DNA of 64,000 nt from Enterocloster hominis (ex Liu et al. 2021) (lineage in GTDB: Bacteria; Bacillota; Clostridia; Lachnospirales; Lachnospiraceae): assembly GCA_014385265.1 (NCBI GenBank), contig JACRTJ010000006.1, positions 50,152-114,151 of the forward strand. Direction: 5' to 3'. Numbering within the stretch: position 1 is the first letter of the stretch; each line of letters opens with the position of its first letter. The notes under the pieces were generated by a model, which was not told the DNA's origin, made no database searches, and saw only the letters and a program-made list of their open reading frames with translations. The position numbers and the translations under genes are program-made. This document shows positions 26,900 through 34,990 of this stretch, piece by piece.

Positions 26900-28435
26900 C
26901 TAACCGTTTTTCCAGTACCGCTGCCGGATCCGCACATAGGATACGGCCTCGCTGAGATCCTTTGTGAGGATCTGCTCCCGGCCGTCCAGATCCGCCGCCG
27001 TCCGGGCCACCTTCAGGATCTTCCCGTACATCCGGATGGAAATTCCCAGGCTGAAAAAAATATGCTCCATGAATTCACTTTCTTCCTTATTAAGTGGGCA
27101 GAACCGGCGGATCTGTCCTCCTCCCATCTCCCCGTTGCACCGGATGGAAAGCCCCTTGAAACGCTCTCTCTGGATGGCCCGGGCCGCCTCTACCCTGGCG
27201 CGGATGGATGCCGAGCTCTCATTTTCCGCCTTCCCCTCCATCTCCTCATAGGTCACTGCCTGGGCCTCCACGCAGATATCCATCCGGTCCAGGAGCGGCC
27301 CGGAGATCTTTCCCAGATACCGGCTCACCTCCCCTGCGGTACAGGTGCATCTGGACAGGTCCGGATAGTGTCCGCACCTGCATGGATTCATGGCCGCCAC
27401 AAGCTGGAAATCAGCCGGATAGCTGCACGTTCCGTAAACCCGGGAGATGGTGACCTGGCGCTCCTCCAGAGGCTGTCTCAGGGCCTCCAGGGCCCCCCGG
27501 CTCATTTCCGGAAGCTCGTCCAGAAACAGGATCCCTCCGGTGGCCAGAGATATCTCCCCGGGCTTTGGCCGGCTCCCCCCGCCGGTCAGGGCCTGGGCCG
27601 ATACCGTATGATGGGGCGCCCGGAAGGGCCGTCTCCGGATCAGAGGCTCCTCCCCGCTAAGAAGGTTGCAGACACTGTATATTTTTGAAATTTCGATCCG
27701 TTCCTCCTGGGTCATTGCCGGAAGGATCGTCGCAAGCCTCCGGGCCACCATGGTCTTTCCAGATCCCGCCGGGCCGATCATCAGGAGATTGTGCATCCCG
27801 GCCACCGCCACCTCAGCCGCCCGCCGCAAAACCTTCTGCCCATTAACCTCTGAAAAATCCCCGGCGTATTTCTCCTGTCCCGGGTCTGTTCCCGGCCTTT
27901 CCCGGCGCTCATACTCCTTTATGGGACCCGCTCCCTTAAGGAGCTCCATAAGGCTCTTAAGATCCCCAGCTCCCACCAGGCCGATCCCCTGGATCATGGA
28001 CGCCTCCTCCAGATTCTCTTCTGGCAGGAACAGCCGCGTAAACCCCAGCTCCCGGGCCCGGACCGTAAGGGTAAGGGCTCCCGGGATCCCCTTGATCCGG
28101 CCGTCCAGCCCCAGCTCCCCCAAAAACAGCCACGTTTCCTCCGGGGACGGGATGATCCCGTAGGCCGTCAGGATCGCCGCCGCAATGGCAAGATCAAAGC
28201 CCGTTCCCTCCTTTCTCAGATCCGCAGGGGAAAGGTTGATGGTCACCTTTCTGGGCGGCAGCTCCACTCCCAGGTTCCGGATGGCCGTCCGGACCCGGTC
28301 CTGGGCCTCCCGCACCTCAGAGGCCAGGTATCCCACAAAGGACCAGCCGGGAAGGCCTCCGCTCACATCTGCCTCCACAGACACCTGGGTCCCCCACATG
28401 CCCTGGAGATAAATACTATTCACTTTTCCAAACAA
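26900..28435 (-). CDS. comM: YifB/ComM-type Mg-chelatase-like AAA+ ATPase
   Basis: A 511-residue protein with the N-terminal ChlI-like domain (KVTINLSPADLRKEGTGFDL), Walker A MIGPAGSGKTM, Walker B GGILFLDELPE and the C-terminal Mg_chelatase_C part. ComM is a branch-migration helicase for integrating transformed DNA in naturally competent bacteria. The frame opens with TTG at 28433-28435 with GGGAAG upstream. A promoter lies at 28587-28615, leaving a leader of about 150 bases. Confidence 0.93.
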   Translation of the reverse strand: MFGKVNSIYLQGMWGTQVSVEADVSGGLPGWSFVGYLASEVREAQDRVRTAIRNLGVELPPRKVTINLSPADLRKEGTGFDLAIAAAILTAYGIIPSPEETWLFLGELGLDGRIKGIPGALTLTVRARELGFTRLFLPEENLEEASMIQGIGLVGAGDLKSLMELLKGAGPIKEYERRERPGTDPGQEKYAGDFSEVNGQKVLRRAAEVAVAGMHNLLMIGPAGSGKTMVARRLATILPAMTQEERIEISKIYSVCNLLSGEEPLIRRRPFRAPHHTVSAQALTGGGSRPKPGEISLATGGILFLDELPEMSRGALEALRQPLEERQVTISRVYGTCSYPADFQLVAAMNPCRCGHYPDLSRCTCTAGEVSRYLGKISGPLLDRMDICVEAQAVTYEEMEGKAENESSASIRARVEAARAIQRERFKGLSIRCNGEMGGGQIRRFCPLNKEESEFMEHIFFSLGISIRMYGKILKVARTAADLDGREQILTKDLSEAVSYVRIRQRYWKNG

Positions 28436-28586
28436 GTCTTATCTTCCCTTCTTTCCGAAATACGCCGCAGCTTTGCGGCATGCTCCATATTTTTGTCCTC
28501 TGGTCTTCATGGAAATTCTCTGATCGCTTTTGAAATGAATAAAGAGTTTATTTGAAATCATCTTAGAAAGCTTTTGTCTTATTCCT

Positions 28587-28615
28587 ACTATACCGGATGC
28601 CGGCTGGAATTTCAA
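28587..28615 (-). promoter_or_regulatory. Promoter of yifB-dprA-topA
   Basis: TTGAAA (28610-28615), 17 bases, TATAGT (28587-28592) on the minus strand. The leader (28436-28580) holds a short GC hairpin near 28463-28480 (GCCGCAGCTTTGCGGC) but no gene. Confidence 0.7.
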
Positions 28616-28618
28616 GCC

Positions 28619-28655
28619 TTATTTTAACCCGGGGCGGCTACAGCCCCGGGCCCGG
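28619..28655 (-). terminator. Terminator of the two-component/hydrolase operon
   Basis: An 8-bp perfect stem (28628-28635 with 28643-28650) directly after the hydrolase stop, followed on the minus strand by TTAAAATAA. Confidence 0.7.
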
Positions 28656-28657
28656 TT

Positions 28658-29599
28658 TTAACTATTCTGTTCCTCCAGATGCCCCAGAATCCAGGAAAGA
28701 AGATCCTCCCGTACCTCCTCCCGGTTGGTCTCATTGAACAGCTCATGGCGGGCGTCCTTATAAAAGCCCAGGGTAATATCCCGGCAGCCTGCGTCTGAAA
28801 ACCGCTTATACACCTTTCTGACGCCTCTTTCGTTTTCTCCCACCGGATCCCGGTCCCCGGAAAGCAGAAGAAGGGGCATGTCCGTCCGCATCCTTCCCAG
28901 CTGTTCTGCCCGCTGGTCCATGAGGATCACCCGGAAAAAATCCCGGTAGGCCCCGGCAGTAAAAAGGAACTGGCAGTACGGATCTGCTTCAAAGCTCCTG
29001 GCCTTTTCCATATCCCTGGTAAGCCAGTCGTGGTCCGTCTGTACCGGCCAGAATTTCCGGTTATAATTTCCCAGGGACAGCTCGTGGAGCAGACGGCTCC
29101 GGCTGCGGCTCCCCCTTATGGCGCTCACCAGAGACGCCAGACACCATCCGGCAAATACCATTCCCTCCGGCTGGGAGCCCGTCCCCATGAGGATCACGCC
29201 GTCGGGCCCGTCCTCATAGACGGTCAGGGTCCGCCTCACCATAAATGAGCCCATGCTGTGGCCCAGAAGGAACAGCCGCTTTCCTCTGTATCTCCTTTTT
29301 CCATAAAGCGTCAGCCTGCGCACGTCCTTCACCAGTGAAAGCTCCCCATCCCTGTCTCCAAAGTATCCCAGATCCTCTTTTTCCGCCGCAGTTCTTCCAT
29401 GGCCCAGATGGTCGTGGCCATAGACGGCGATCCCCCGGTCTGCCAGCCATTCTGCCGTTTCCCGGTAGCGCCCCGTATGCTCCATCATCCCGTGGACGAT
29501 CTGTACGGCTCCCAGGATCTCCCCGTCCGGCAGCCATTCCATACAATGGAGCCTGGAGTGTCCATCGCTGGACGGAAGGTAAAATTCCCGTTGATTCAT
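28658..29599 (-). CDS. Alpha/beta hydrolase, monoacylglycerol lipase-like
   Basis: A 313-residue serine hydrolase of the Hydrolase_4 group. VQIVHGMMEHTGRYRETAEW with YGHDHLGHGRT, the nucleophile elbow LLGHSMGSF (Ser in GHSMG), Asp in LLSGDRDPVG and His in KDARHELFNE make the triad. No signal peptide. It starts inside the end of the sensor kinase gene (ATGA overlap at 29596-29599), so it is co-expressed with the two-component pair. The natural substrate, perhaps a lysophospholipid or monoglyceride, is inferred. Confidence 0.88.
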   Translation of the reverse strand: MNQREFYLPSSDGHSRLHCMEWLPDGEILGAVQIVHGMMEHTGRYRETAEWLADRGIAVYGHDHLGHGRTAAEKEDLGYFGDRDGELSLVKDVRRLTLYGKRRYRGKRLFLLGHSMGSFMVRRTLTVYEDGPDGVILMGTGSQPEGMVFAGWCLASLVSAIRGSRSRSRLLHELSLGNYNRKFWPVQTDHDWLTRDMEKARSFEADPYCQFLFTAGAYRDFFRVILMDQRAEQLGRMRTDMPLLLLSGDRDPVGENERGVRKVYKRFSDAGCRDITLGFYKDARHELFNETNREEVREDLLSWILGHLEEQNS

Positions 29600-31077
29600 T
29601 CCTTTTCTCCTCCTTTCAAAATGCCATCCTCCCTTTCTGGCTCCATGGCTGCCCTTCCTTCCTCCGCTGGAAGTACGCAGGTGAATACCGCTCCTCCGAC
29701 AGCCCGGTTTTCAGCCATAAGTTCTCCGCTCATGCTTCTGGCCGCAGTACGCGCGATTGCCAGACCGATCCCGAAAATTCCGCCTTTTCCTTTATAGCAT
29801 CTTTCGAAAATATGCGGAAAATCTTCTGGAGAAATCCCTTCTCCGTCATCTGCAACCCGGATCCGTACTGCTCCGCCCCCCTTCTGTACCTCCACCCCTA
29901 CATTTTTCCTTGCATAGCGGATCGCATTGGTCAGAAGATTATCCATGATTGTTGCCAGAAGTTCCTCATCTGCCCATACCCTCATTTCATGATCAAACGA
30001 GAATAGCCGCAGTGTGACCCCCTTGTCCATCGCCAGTCCATTCACTCGATCCAGACAGTCTTCCACCGCTTCATCCACATATAAAAGTTCTGGGGAGGCA
30101 GTTTTTTCTCCATTTTCCATCCGTGACAAAGTCAAAAGACGATTGACAAGCTCCGTAAGTCGTCTGCTCTCTTCCAAAATAATATGGGCGGCGGATCCCG
30201 GTTCCTTCAAGAAGCCCTGTTCAATCCCCTGGGCATAGCCGCTGATGGACATCAGCGGATTTCTCAATTCATGGGACACATTCTGAAAAAATTCTCTCTG
30301 GACCCGGTCCGCCTTCTCCAGTTCAATAGCCATCCGGTTCATTGAAACACGAAGCCATTCCAGCTCTGTCAGTTCAAACGCACTGCCAATCCGGCAGAAT
30401 TCTCCTTTTCCGATCATCTCCGCCCCTTTACAAAGATGATCCAGCTGTTTCGTAACATTCTTCACCGCAATCCAGATTCCCACCACCACAAACAGAGACA
30501 GGCCCAGAGAGATCGCCATTACCAGTCTTCCCGCCCCGTTGACCCAGCGGCTGATTCCAGAGGTCTGGCAGAAAAACACCAGATATCGGATCCTTGGAAT
30601 CTCTTTGGGAAGCTCATATACGTTTACAAGAAACGTATCCCCTGCTTTTGTCAGTAATTCTTCCGTTCCTTCCCAGCTTCCTGCGGAAATGAATGCCTTA
30701 CACTCCTGGGCAAGCTCTCTGACCTCTTCTCTCTCCTCTTCATGCTTCGGGTACACTACATTTAAACCAGGTTCAAGGATCAACATCCTGGCACTTCCTC
30801 CCATTTTCCTCACCAATGGGCTCACTGCCTTTAAAAATTCCTGCACCCGGATGTCTATTTCCTCGTTTGAGTTTCCATAAAGCCTGTTTTTTACCAGGGG
30901 CATCACGTTTTTTTTCAAATTCTCCAGTTCCTTCCCAGCTTCCTGATAGGCGTATTCCTTAGCCGTATATCGGAAAACCAGAAAAAATACAAGGGGGAGA
31001 CATATCATCATGACCGCTGCCGGGATCAAGATTCCTTCCAGAATTGTCCTGCTATGTTTTATCTTTCTTTTTCTCAT
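29596..31077 (-). CDS. Sensor histidine kinase
   Basis: A 493-residue membrane kinase: first helix ILIPAAVMMICLPLVFFLVF, an extracellular sensor region of about 145 residues, second helix (LVMAISLGLSLFVVVGIWIA), a HAMP segment, then the HisKA box FFQNVSHELRNPLMSISGYA, N box NLLTNAIRYA and G boxes VADDGEGISPEDFPHIF and GIGLAIA. The ATG at 31075-31077 follows the regulator TAG with GAGGAATAG as SD; the frame extends upstream without support. The ligand is unknown. Confidence 0.92.
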   Translation of the reverse strand: MRKRKIKHSRTILEGILIPAAVMMICLPLVFFLVFRYTAKEYAYQEAGKELENLKKNVMPLVKNRLYGNSNEEIDIRVQEFLKAVSPLVRKMGGSARMLILEPGLNVVYPKHEEEREEVRELAQECKAFISAGSWEGTEELLTKAGDTFLVNVYELPKEIPRIRYLVFFCQTSGISRWVNGAGRLVMAISLGLSLFVVVGIWIAVKNVTKQLDHLCKGAEMIGKGEFCRIGSAFELTELEWLRVSMNRMAIELEKADRVQREFFQNVSHELRNPLMSISGYAQGIEQGFLKEPGSAAHIILEESRRLTELVNRLLTLSRMENGEKTASPELLYVDEAVEDCLDRVNGLAMDKGVTLRLFSFDHEMRVWADEELLATIMDNLLTNAIRYARKNVGVEVQKGGGAVRIRVADDGEGISPEDFPHIFERCYKGKGGIFGIGLAIARTAARSMSGELMAENRAVGGAVFTCVLPAEEGRAAMEPEREDGILKGGEKE

Positions 31078-31079
31078 TT

Positions 31080-31781
31080 CTATTCCTCTGCAGATGAAAG
31101 GCGGAAACCATACCCCCATACCGTTTCTATCCGTATTGACCCCTGCCTCTGCCGGAGCTTTCTTCTCAATCTTTTTACAAGATCATCCACCGCCCTTGGG
31201 TCTGTCTGCCATTCCACCTGCCATAAAACCTTCAGCAGCTCTTCCCGGCTCACAGCCCGTTCTCGATTTTCTAATAGGTATACCAAAAAATCAAATTCTG
31301 TAGGAGTAAGCGGAAATTCCGCTCCATCCAGCTCAGCGATCCTCAGCCCTGGCGTGACCGAAAGGCCTCCAAAAACCAGCCTCTGTCCCTTCTCTTCCCT
31401 GGCCGGTCTGCTTCCATGACTTCTTCTCAGTATCGCGCGGATCCTGGCCACCAGCTCCAGCGGCAGAAATGGTTTAACCAGATAATCATCACTGCCCAGA
31501 TTCAGACCTGTAACACGGTCATAGGGACTATCTTTCGCGGAAACAATAAGAATAGGGAGATCCGGAGCCTCTCTCCGAAGCACCGAGCATGCGCTGAATC
31601 CATCTGTTCCGGGCATCATCACATCCAGGATCACCAGATCCGGCATTTTTTCCCCGCATACATCCAGCAGCGTTTTCCCGTCCGGGAACGTTTTAACAGA
31701 AAACCCCTCTTCTGTAAGAGCCGCTTCCATCAGATCCCGGATATTTTTCTCATCATCTGCAAGATAGATCATCTGTGACAT
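31080..31781 (-). CDS. OmpR/PhoB-family response regulator
   Basis: A 233-residue regulator: receiver domain with acidic pocket DDE, phospho-Asp in LVILDVMMPGTDG and Lys in DDYLVKPF, then a winged-helix DNA-binding domain ending IRIETVWGYGFRL. The ATG at 31779-31781 has GGAGGATAAAT before it. The open frame runs on to 31886, but that extension is translation of group II intron RNA domains V-VI, not part of the protein. Partner of the downstream kinase. Confidence 0.94.
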   Translation of the reverse strand: MSQMIYLADDEKNIRDLMEAALTEEGFSVKTFPDGKTLLDVCGEKMPDLVILDVMMPGTDGFSACSVLRREAPDLPILIVSAKDSPYDRVTGLNLGSDDYLVKPFLPLELVARIRAILRRSHGSRPAREEKGQRLVFGGLSVTPGLRIAELDGAEFPLTPTEFDFLVYLLENRERAVSREELLKVLWQVEWQTDPRAVDDLVKRLRRKLRQRQGSIRIETVWGYGFRLSSAEE

Positions 31782-31837
31782 ATTTATCCTCCCATTATGC
31801 CTGTTTATCTTTATATCATACCACCATCCAAATAAAT

Positions 31838-31912
31838 AGGGTAGAGGGAGAATAAGTTTTCTCGCCCCTCCCATTGAACCGTACATACGGGTCTCGTATA
31901 CGGCTCTACAAC
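31838..31912 (-). mobile_element. Group II intron domain V and VI remnant
   Basis: On the minus strand 31876-31906 folds as a domain V: an 8-bp lower stem (GAGCCGTA with TACGGTTC) containing the AGC triad, a 2-nt TG bulge on the 3' side and a short upper TACG/CGTA stem. The following 40 bases (GGGAGGGG...CCCTCTACCC) form a domain VI-like stem with an unpaired A near the 3' end. This is the 3' end of an intron lying directly upstream of the response regulator gene. Confidence 0.75.
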
Positions 31913-32122
31913 TTATATTCTAACTTTAACTAAGTAATAGGATAAAGGATTGAACAGACCAGCTCCATCTCTTATCCTATTTTCAAGTAAATCTTTGCTG
32001 ATAATGAAATTCATTACGTTCATTCCACTTCTTCTGTACCATCCAAGTCTGGAATTAGCAACCTTAAATTCTTCCATGAACCGCTTCATCATTCCGATTC
32101 TGAAATAATTTATCCAGCAAGA
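31913..32122 (-). pseudogene. Group II intron reverse transcriptase, C-terminal remnant
   Basis: The frame ending at the TAA 31913-31915 gives EEFKVANSRLGWYRRSGMNV, then ISKDLLENRIRDG and LFNPLSYYLVKVRI. A Trp-Arg-Ser core followed by a Gly-Leu-x-x-Pro-x-x-Tyr-Tyr ending is typical of the last residues of intron-encoded reverse transcriptase/maturases. A stop at 32123-32125 cuts it off; RT domains and the 5' part of the intron are absent. Placement just before domain V is right for such an intron. Confidence 0.65.
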
Positions 32123-32146
32123 TTAGTGCCATGCTCAGCACACTTT

Positions 32147-32178
32147 GAAAAGAACTGCCGCAATTCTGCCGCAGTTCT
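32147..32178 (-). terminator. Terminator-like hairpin beside the intron remnant
   Basis: Arms AGAACTGC (32151-32158) and GCAGTTCT (32171-32178) with TTTTC following on the minus strand. It faces no identifiable gene on its upstream side, so its role is unclear. The remaining bases to 32260 hold only the upstream region of the secreted protein gene. Confidence 0.4.
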
Positions 32179-32265
32179 CCCCTCGAAATGACCCCCTTTT
32201 ATGAAGTATGATTACACCATCCGATGGGAAACAAAAATCAACCCACCGTGAAAGGAGATATTATT

Positions 32266-32772
32266 ATGAAACAGATGAAGAATTTACGTACACTGACATT
32301 GGCCGCCGCAATGTGCCTTGGCCTCTCCTTCTCAGCCCTGGCCGCAGAAACACCTGCCGAAACCACCAAAACAGTTTCTGTATCCCGCCAGGAATTGGCG
32401 CCTTACCGCGATTCCATGAAGGAAAATTGTGATGTCCTTAAGAATCTCATGATTTCAAACCGCGAGCTGTCCACAAAAGTAAAGGAAGCCCAGAAGGAAT
32501 TAAAGCAGTCTGGCGCTCTGACCGACGAGATAAACGCTGAATTAAAGGAAATGTCCCAGCTGATCCAGGCTCAGAGAGTCTCGCTTACAGAGAAAAGAGA
32601 AGCCGTGATTGCGCTCAGAGCCTCTGGAAAGGAAAGTGCGGCAGCAAAAGACACAGAAGCCACAAAAAGTGCACTGGAGCAGGTCATCGCACTTCAGGCC
32701 GACCAGATTTCACTCCAGGAAGACCTCTCCAAACTTCTGGAGGAAAAGCTCGCTCTGTTTACCGCAGAGTAG
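32266..32772 (+). CDS. Small secreted helical protein, unknown function
   Basis: A 168-residue protein with a signal peptide (KNLRTLTLAAAMCLGLSFSALA, cleavage after ALA-A) and a mature part that is almost all charged helix, probably coiled coil (NRELSTKVKEAQKELKQSGA, LQEDLSKLLEEKLALF). No family recognised; a Spy/OmpH-like envelope chaperone shape is possible. The ATG at 32266 is preceded by AAAGGAGA. It is convergent with sigK, whose stop is 8 bases away. Confidence 0.8.
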   Translation: MKQMKNLRTLTLAAAMCLGLSFSALAAETPAETTKTVSVSRQELAPYRDSMKENCDVLKNLMISNRELSTKVKEAQKELKQSGALTDEINAELKEMSQLIQAQRVSLTEKREAVIALRASGKESAAAKDTEATKSALEQVIALQADQISLQEDLSKLLEEKLALFTAE

Positions 32773-32779
32773 GTCTTCC

Positions 32780-33418
32780 CTACGCCGTATACCCATCCCT
32801 TTGGAATTCCTCGCGCAGTTTCTCCACCGCCCTTTTCTCGAGCCTTGAGACGTAGGACCTGGAGATCCCCAGCTGCCCGGCGATCTCCCTCTGGGTGTGC
32901 TCCTTAGAGCCGAAAAGGCCGTATCTCAGACGGATCACGGTCTTTTCGGTATCTTTCAGATTCTGTTCATAGGCCTCGTAAAGCTTTCTCACATCCTCCT
33001 TCAGGATGACCTGCTCCACTGCCTCCTTCCCTTCCATCTCCAGAATATCCATGAGGCTCACGGTCTCGCCGTCCTTGTCGGTACCGATGGGGTCATAAAT
33101 AGAGACCTCTTTGGAAAATTTTTTCCCGGCCCTGAAAAGCATCAGGACCTCATTCTCTACACACCTGGCCGCGTAGGTGGCCAGTCTCGAGCCCTTCTCC
33201 ATATTATAGGAATCCACCGCCTTGATGAGGCCGATGGTCCCCACAGACAGAAGATCCTCGGTCTCATAGCCGGAGTTCTGGTATTTTTTTATGACATGGG
33301 CCACCAGACGCATGTTCCGGCTGATCAGCACGTTCCTTGCCTCCCGGTCACCCTCTTTGTACTGCCGGAGGTACTCTCTTTCTTCCCTGGCTGTTAATGG
33401 CTGCAAAAACGTCTTCAA
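32780..33418 (-). CDS. sigK: Sporulation sigma factor SigK (late mother cell)
   Basis: A 212-residue sigma-70 factor: SRNMRLVAHVIKKYQNSGYE (region 2.1), TEDLLSVGTIGLIKAVDSYN (2.2), RLATYAARCVENEVLM (2.3-2.4), SIYDPIGTDKDGE, and HTQREIAGQLGISRSYVSRL (4.2). This pattern is sigma-K. The gene is continuous, with no skin element. It begins with TTG at 33416-33418 and lacks the roughly 20-residue pro-sequence known in Bacillus, as in some clostridia. The SD AAGGTGG lies in the 3' arm of a hairpin (33421-33468). Confidence 0.92.
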   Translation of the reverse strand: MKTFLQPLTAREEREYLRQYKEGDREARNVLISRNMRLVAHVIKKYQNSGYETEDLLSVGTIGLIKAVDSYNMEKGSRLATYAARCVENEVLMLFRAGKKFSKEVSIYDPIGTDKDGETVSLMDILEMEGKEAVEQVILKEDVRKLYEAYEQNLKDTEKTVIRLRYGLFGSKEHTQREIAGQLGISRSYVSRLEKRAVEKLREEFQRDGYTA

Positions 33419-33420
33419 AG

Positions 33421-33468
33421 AAAGCCACCTTAGAGCATTATTAATCTATCTTATGCTCAGGCGGCTTT
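33421..33468 (-). promoter_or_regulatory. Inverted repeat covering the sigK ribosome site
   Basis: Bases 33421-33438 and 33453-33468 pair over 15 Watson-Crick pairs, one wobble and a 2-base bulge, with a 14-base AT loop. On the minus-strand RNA the 3' arm contains the sigK SD (33425-33431), six bases from the TTG start. It may also serve as terminator for pepD, though the U run after it is short. Confidence 0.6.
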
Positions 33469-33541
33469 CCAGGTGCTTTTACATATTTTTATTTTCCATA
33501 TAAGGAATGTTTCCCGGCAGAAGAGTCGTTCCCATGACCGT

Positions 33542-34972
33542 TTATAAGCGTTCCAGGAGGTTCTTCAGAACCTCAAAGGTCTGGTCAAAGGACTTCAGGT
33601 TCATCTGCTCCTGGGGCGTATGGGCGCCGTCGGTCTCGGCTCCCAGGGTCACCACATCAAGGCCCGGGATCATGTCGCAGAACACTCCGCACTCCAGGCC
33701 GCCGTGGGTGGCCAGAAGCTCCATCTCCGTCCCCTTCACCTCTTTATATGCCTTTAAAAGCGTATTTCTGAGGGCTGAATCCGGATTGAATTCCCAGGAC
33801 GGGAACTTGCTGTATACGTCCACGGTCATATCGTAGATACCGGCCAGGATGCACAGTTCCTTTTCCATCTGGTCCCGCCAGGACATTTTTTCTGCCCGGA
33901 GGGAATACTGGAACTCCACATAATCCTCCTTACACCGTACAGACGCCAGGTTTTCTGACGCCACCGGAAGGTTCTCGATCTGAAGGCTCCTGTGGCGGAG
34001 TCCCGTGGGCAGGAGGTACATAAGATCCACCAGGTCTGCGCTGGTCTCTTCGCTCATGGCCCTGGTGCAGGCAGCCGTCTCCAGTGTCACTGAAAGCTCC
34101 GACTCCTGGAATTTCAGCTCATTCCGGATCTCAGCCGTTATGGACTCCATGGCCCTTTCGATCTGCTCCCTGGGCGCTCCGCTGGCAAACACAGCCTCGC
34201 ATTCCCTGGGAATGGCGTTGTTCTTTAAGCCGCCGTCCAGGCTTACGATCCGAAGATCCGAGCTTCCGGAGATCTCCTTTAAGATCCGTCCGCAAATCTT
34301 TAAGGAATTGCCCAGCTCCAGGATGATGCAGCTTCCGGAATGGCCTCCCTTTAAGCCTGTGATGAACAGACGGTAGGCCGGAAGGGCACAGTCCTCATAT
34401 TCCACAGGCTTTTTAAGGCCCACCATCTCGCCTCCGGCGCTGGTGGTGCACGTTCCCTTTCCGCGTCCGCCGAAATCCAGGTTCACATATTTTTTCGCCG
34501 TAAAATACTCCGGCTTTAACGCAAAGGCCCCGTTTAAGCCTACCTCCTCCTGGACTGTAAAGGCACATTCCAGGGCCGGGTGGGGAGTATCCATATCCAG
34601 AAGCGCCAGCATGTAGGCGCAGCCCATGCCGTCGTCGGCTCCCAGGGTCGTGCCTCTGGCCTTTAAGATCCCGTTTTCAATGTAAAGATCAATGGGATCC
34701 CGGTCAAAATCATGGGTGCAGTCCGCATTCTTTTCGCAGACCATGTCTGTATGTGCCTGGAGGATCACCGCGCCGTGGTCCTCATAGCCCGCAGACGCCG
34801 GCTTATAGATCACCACATTGCCGATGGTATCTCTTTTATAGTCCAGGCCTCTGGTCCTGGCAAAGTCCTCCAGGTAGTCTGATACCCGTTCCTCCTTAAA
34901 GGAAGCCCTGGGGATCCTGGAGAGTTCCTCAAAATATTTCTGATGCAGCTTTTCATGATCCAGTACGTTCAT
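33542..34972 (-). CDS. pepD: Aminoacyl-histidine dipeptidase (PepD, M20 family)
   Basis: A 476-residue M20C zinc peptidase: VILQAHTDMVCEK (metal His/Asp), LGADDGMGCAYMLALLD, FTVQEEVGLNGAFAL (catalytic Glu), FGGRGKGTCTTSAGGEMVGL and ATHGGLECGVF near the end (metal His). It cleaves Xaa-His and related dipeptides in the cytosol. Full length. The gap to the alcohol dehydrogenase gene upstream is only 18 bases. Confidence 0.93.
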   Translation of the reverse strand: MNVLDHEKLHQKYFEELSRIPRASFKEERVSDYLEDFARTRGLDYKRDTIGNVVIYKPASAGYEDHGAVILQAHTDMVCEKNADCTHDFDRDPIDLYIENGILKARGTTLGADDGMGCAYMLALLDMDTPHPALECAFTVQEEVGLNGAFALKPEYFTAKKYVNLDFGGRGKGTCTTSAGGEMVGLKKPVEYEDCALPAYRLFITGLKGGHSGSCIILELGNSLKICGRILKEISGSSDLRIVSLDGGLKNNAIPRECEAVFASGAPREQIERAMESITAEIRNELKFQESELSVTLETAACTRAMSEETSADLVDLMYLLPTGLRHRSLQIENLPVASENLASVRCKEDYVEFQYSLRAEKMSWRDQMEKELCILAGIYDMTVDVYSKFPSWEFNPDSALRNTLLKAYKEVKGTEMELLATHGGLECGVFCDMIPGLDVVTLGAETDGAHTPQEQMNLKSFDQTFEVLKNLLERL

Positions 34973-34990
34973 ATGGTTTCTCCCTTCCGC

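Noticed and set aside
31782..31886. N-terminal extension of the response regulator
   Set aside because: It translates group II intron RNA; the ATG at 31779-31781 has the ribosome site and matches the receiver-domain start.
32131..32200. Short reading MALILLDKLFQNRNDEAVHG beside the intron remnant as a gene
   Set aside because: Only 23 codons, different frame from the RT remnant, no recognisable family.
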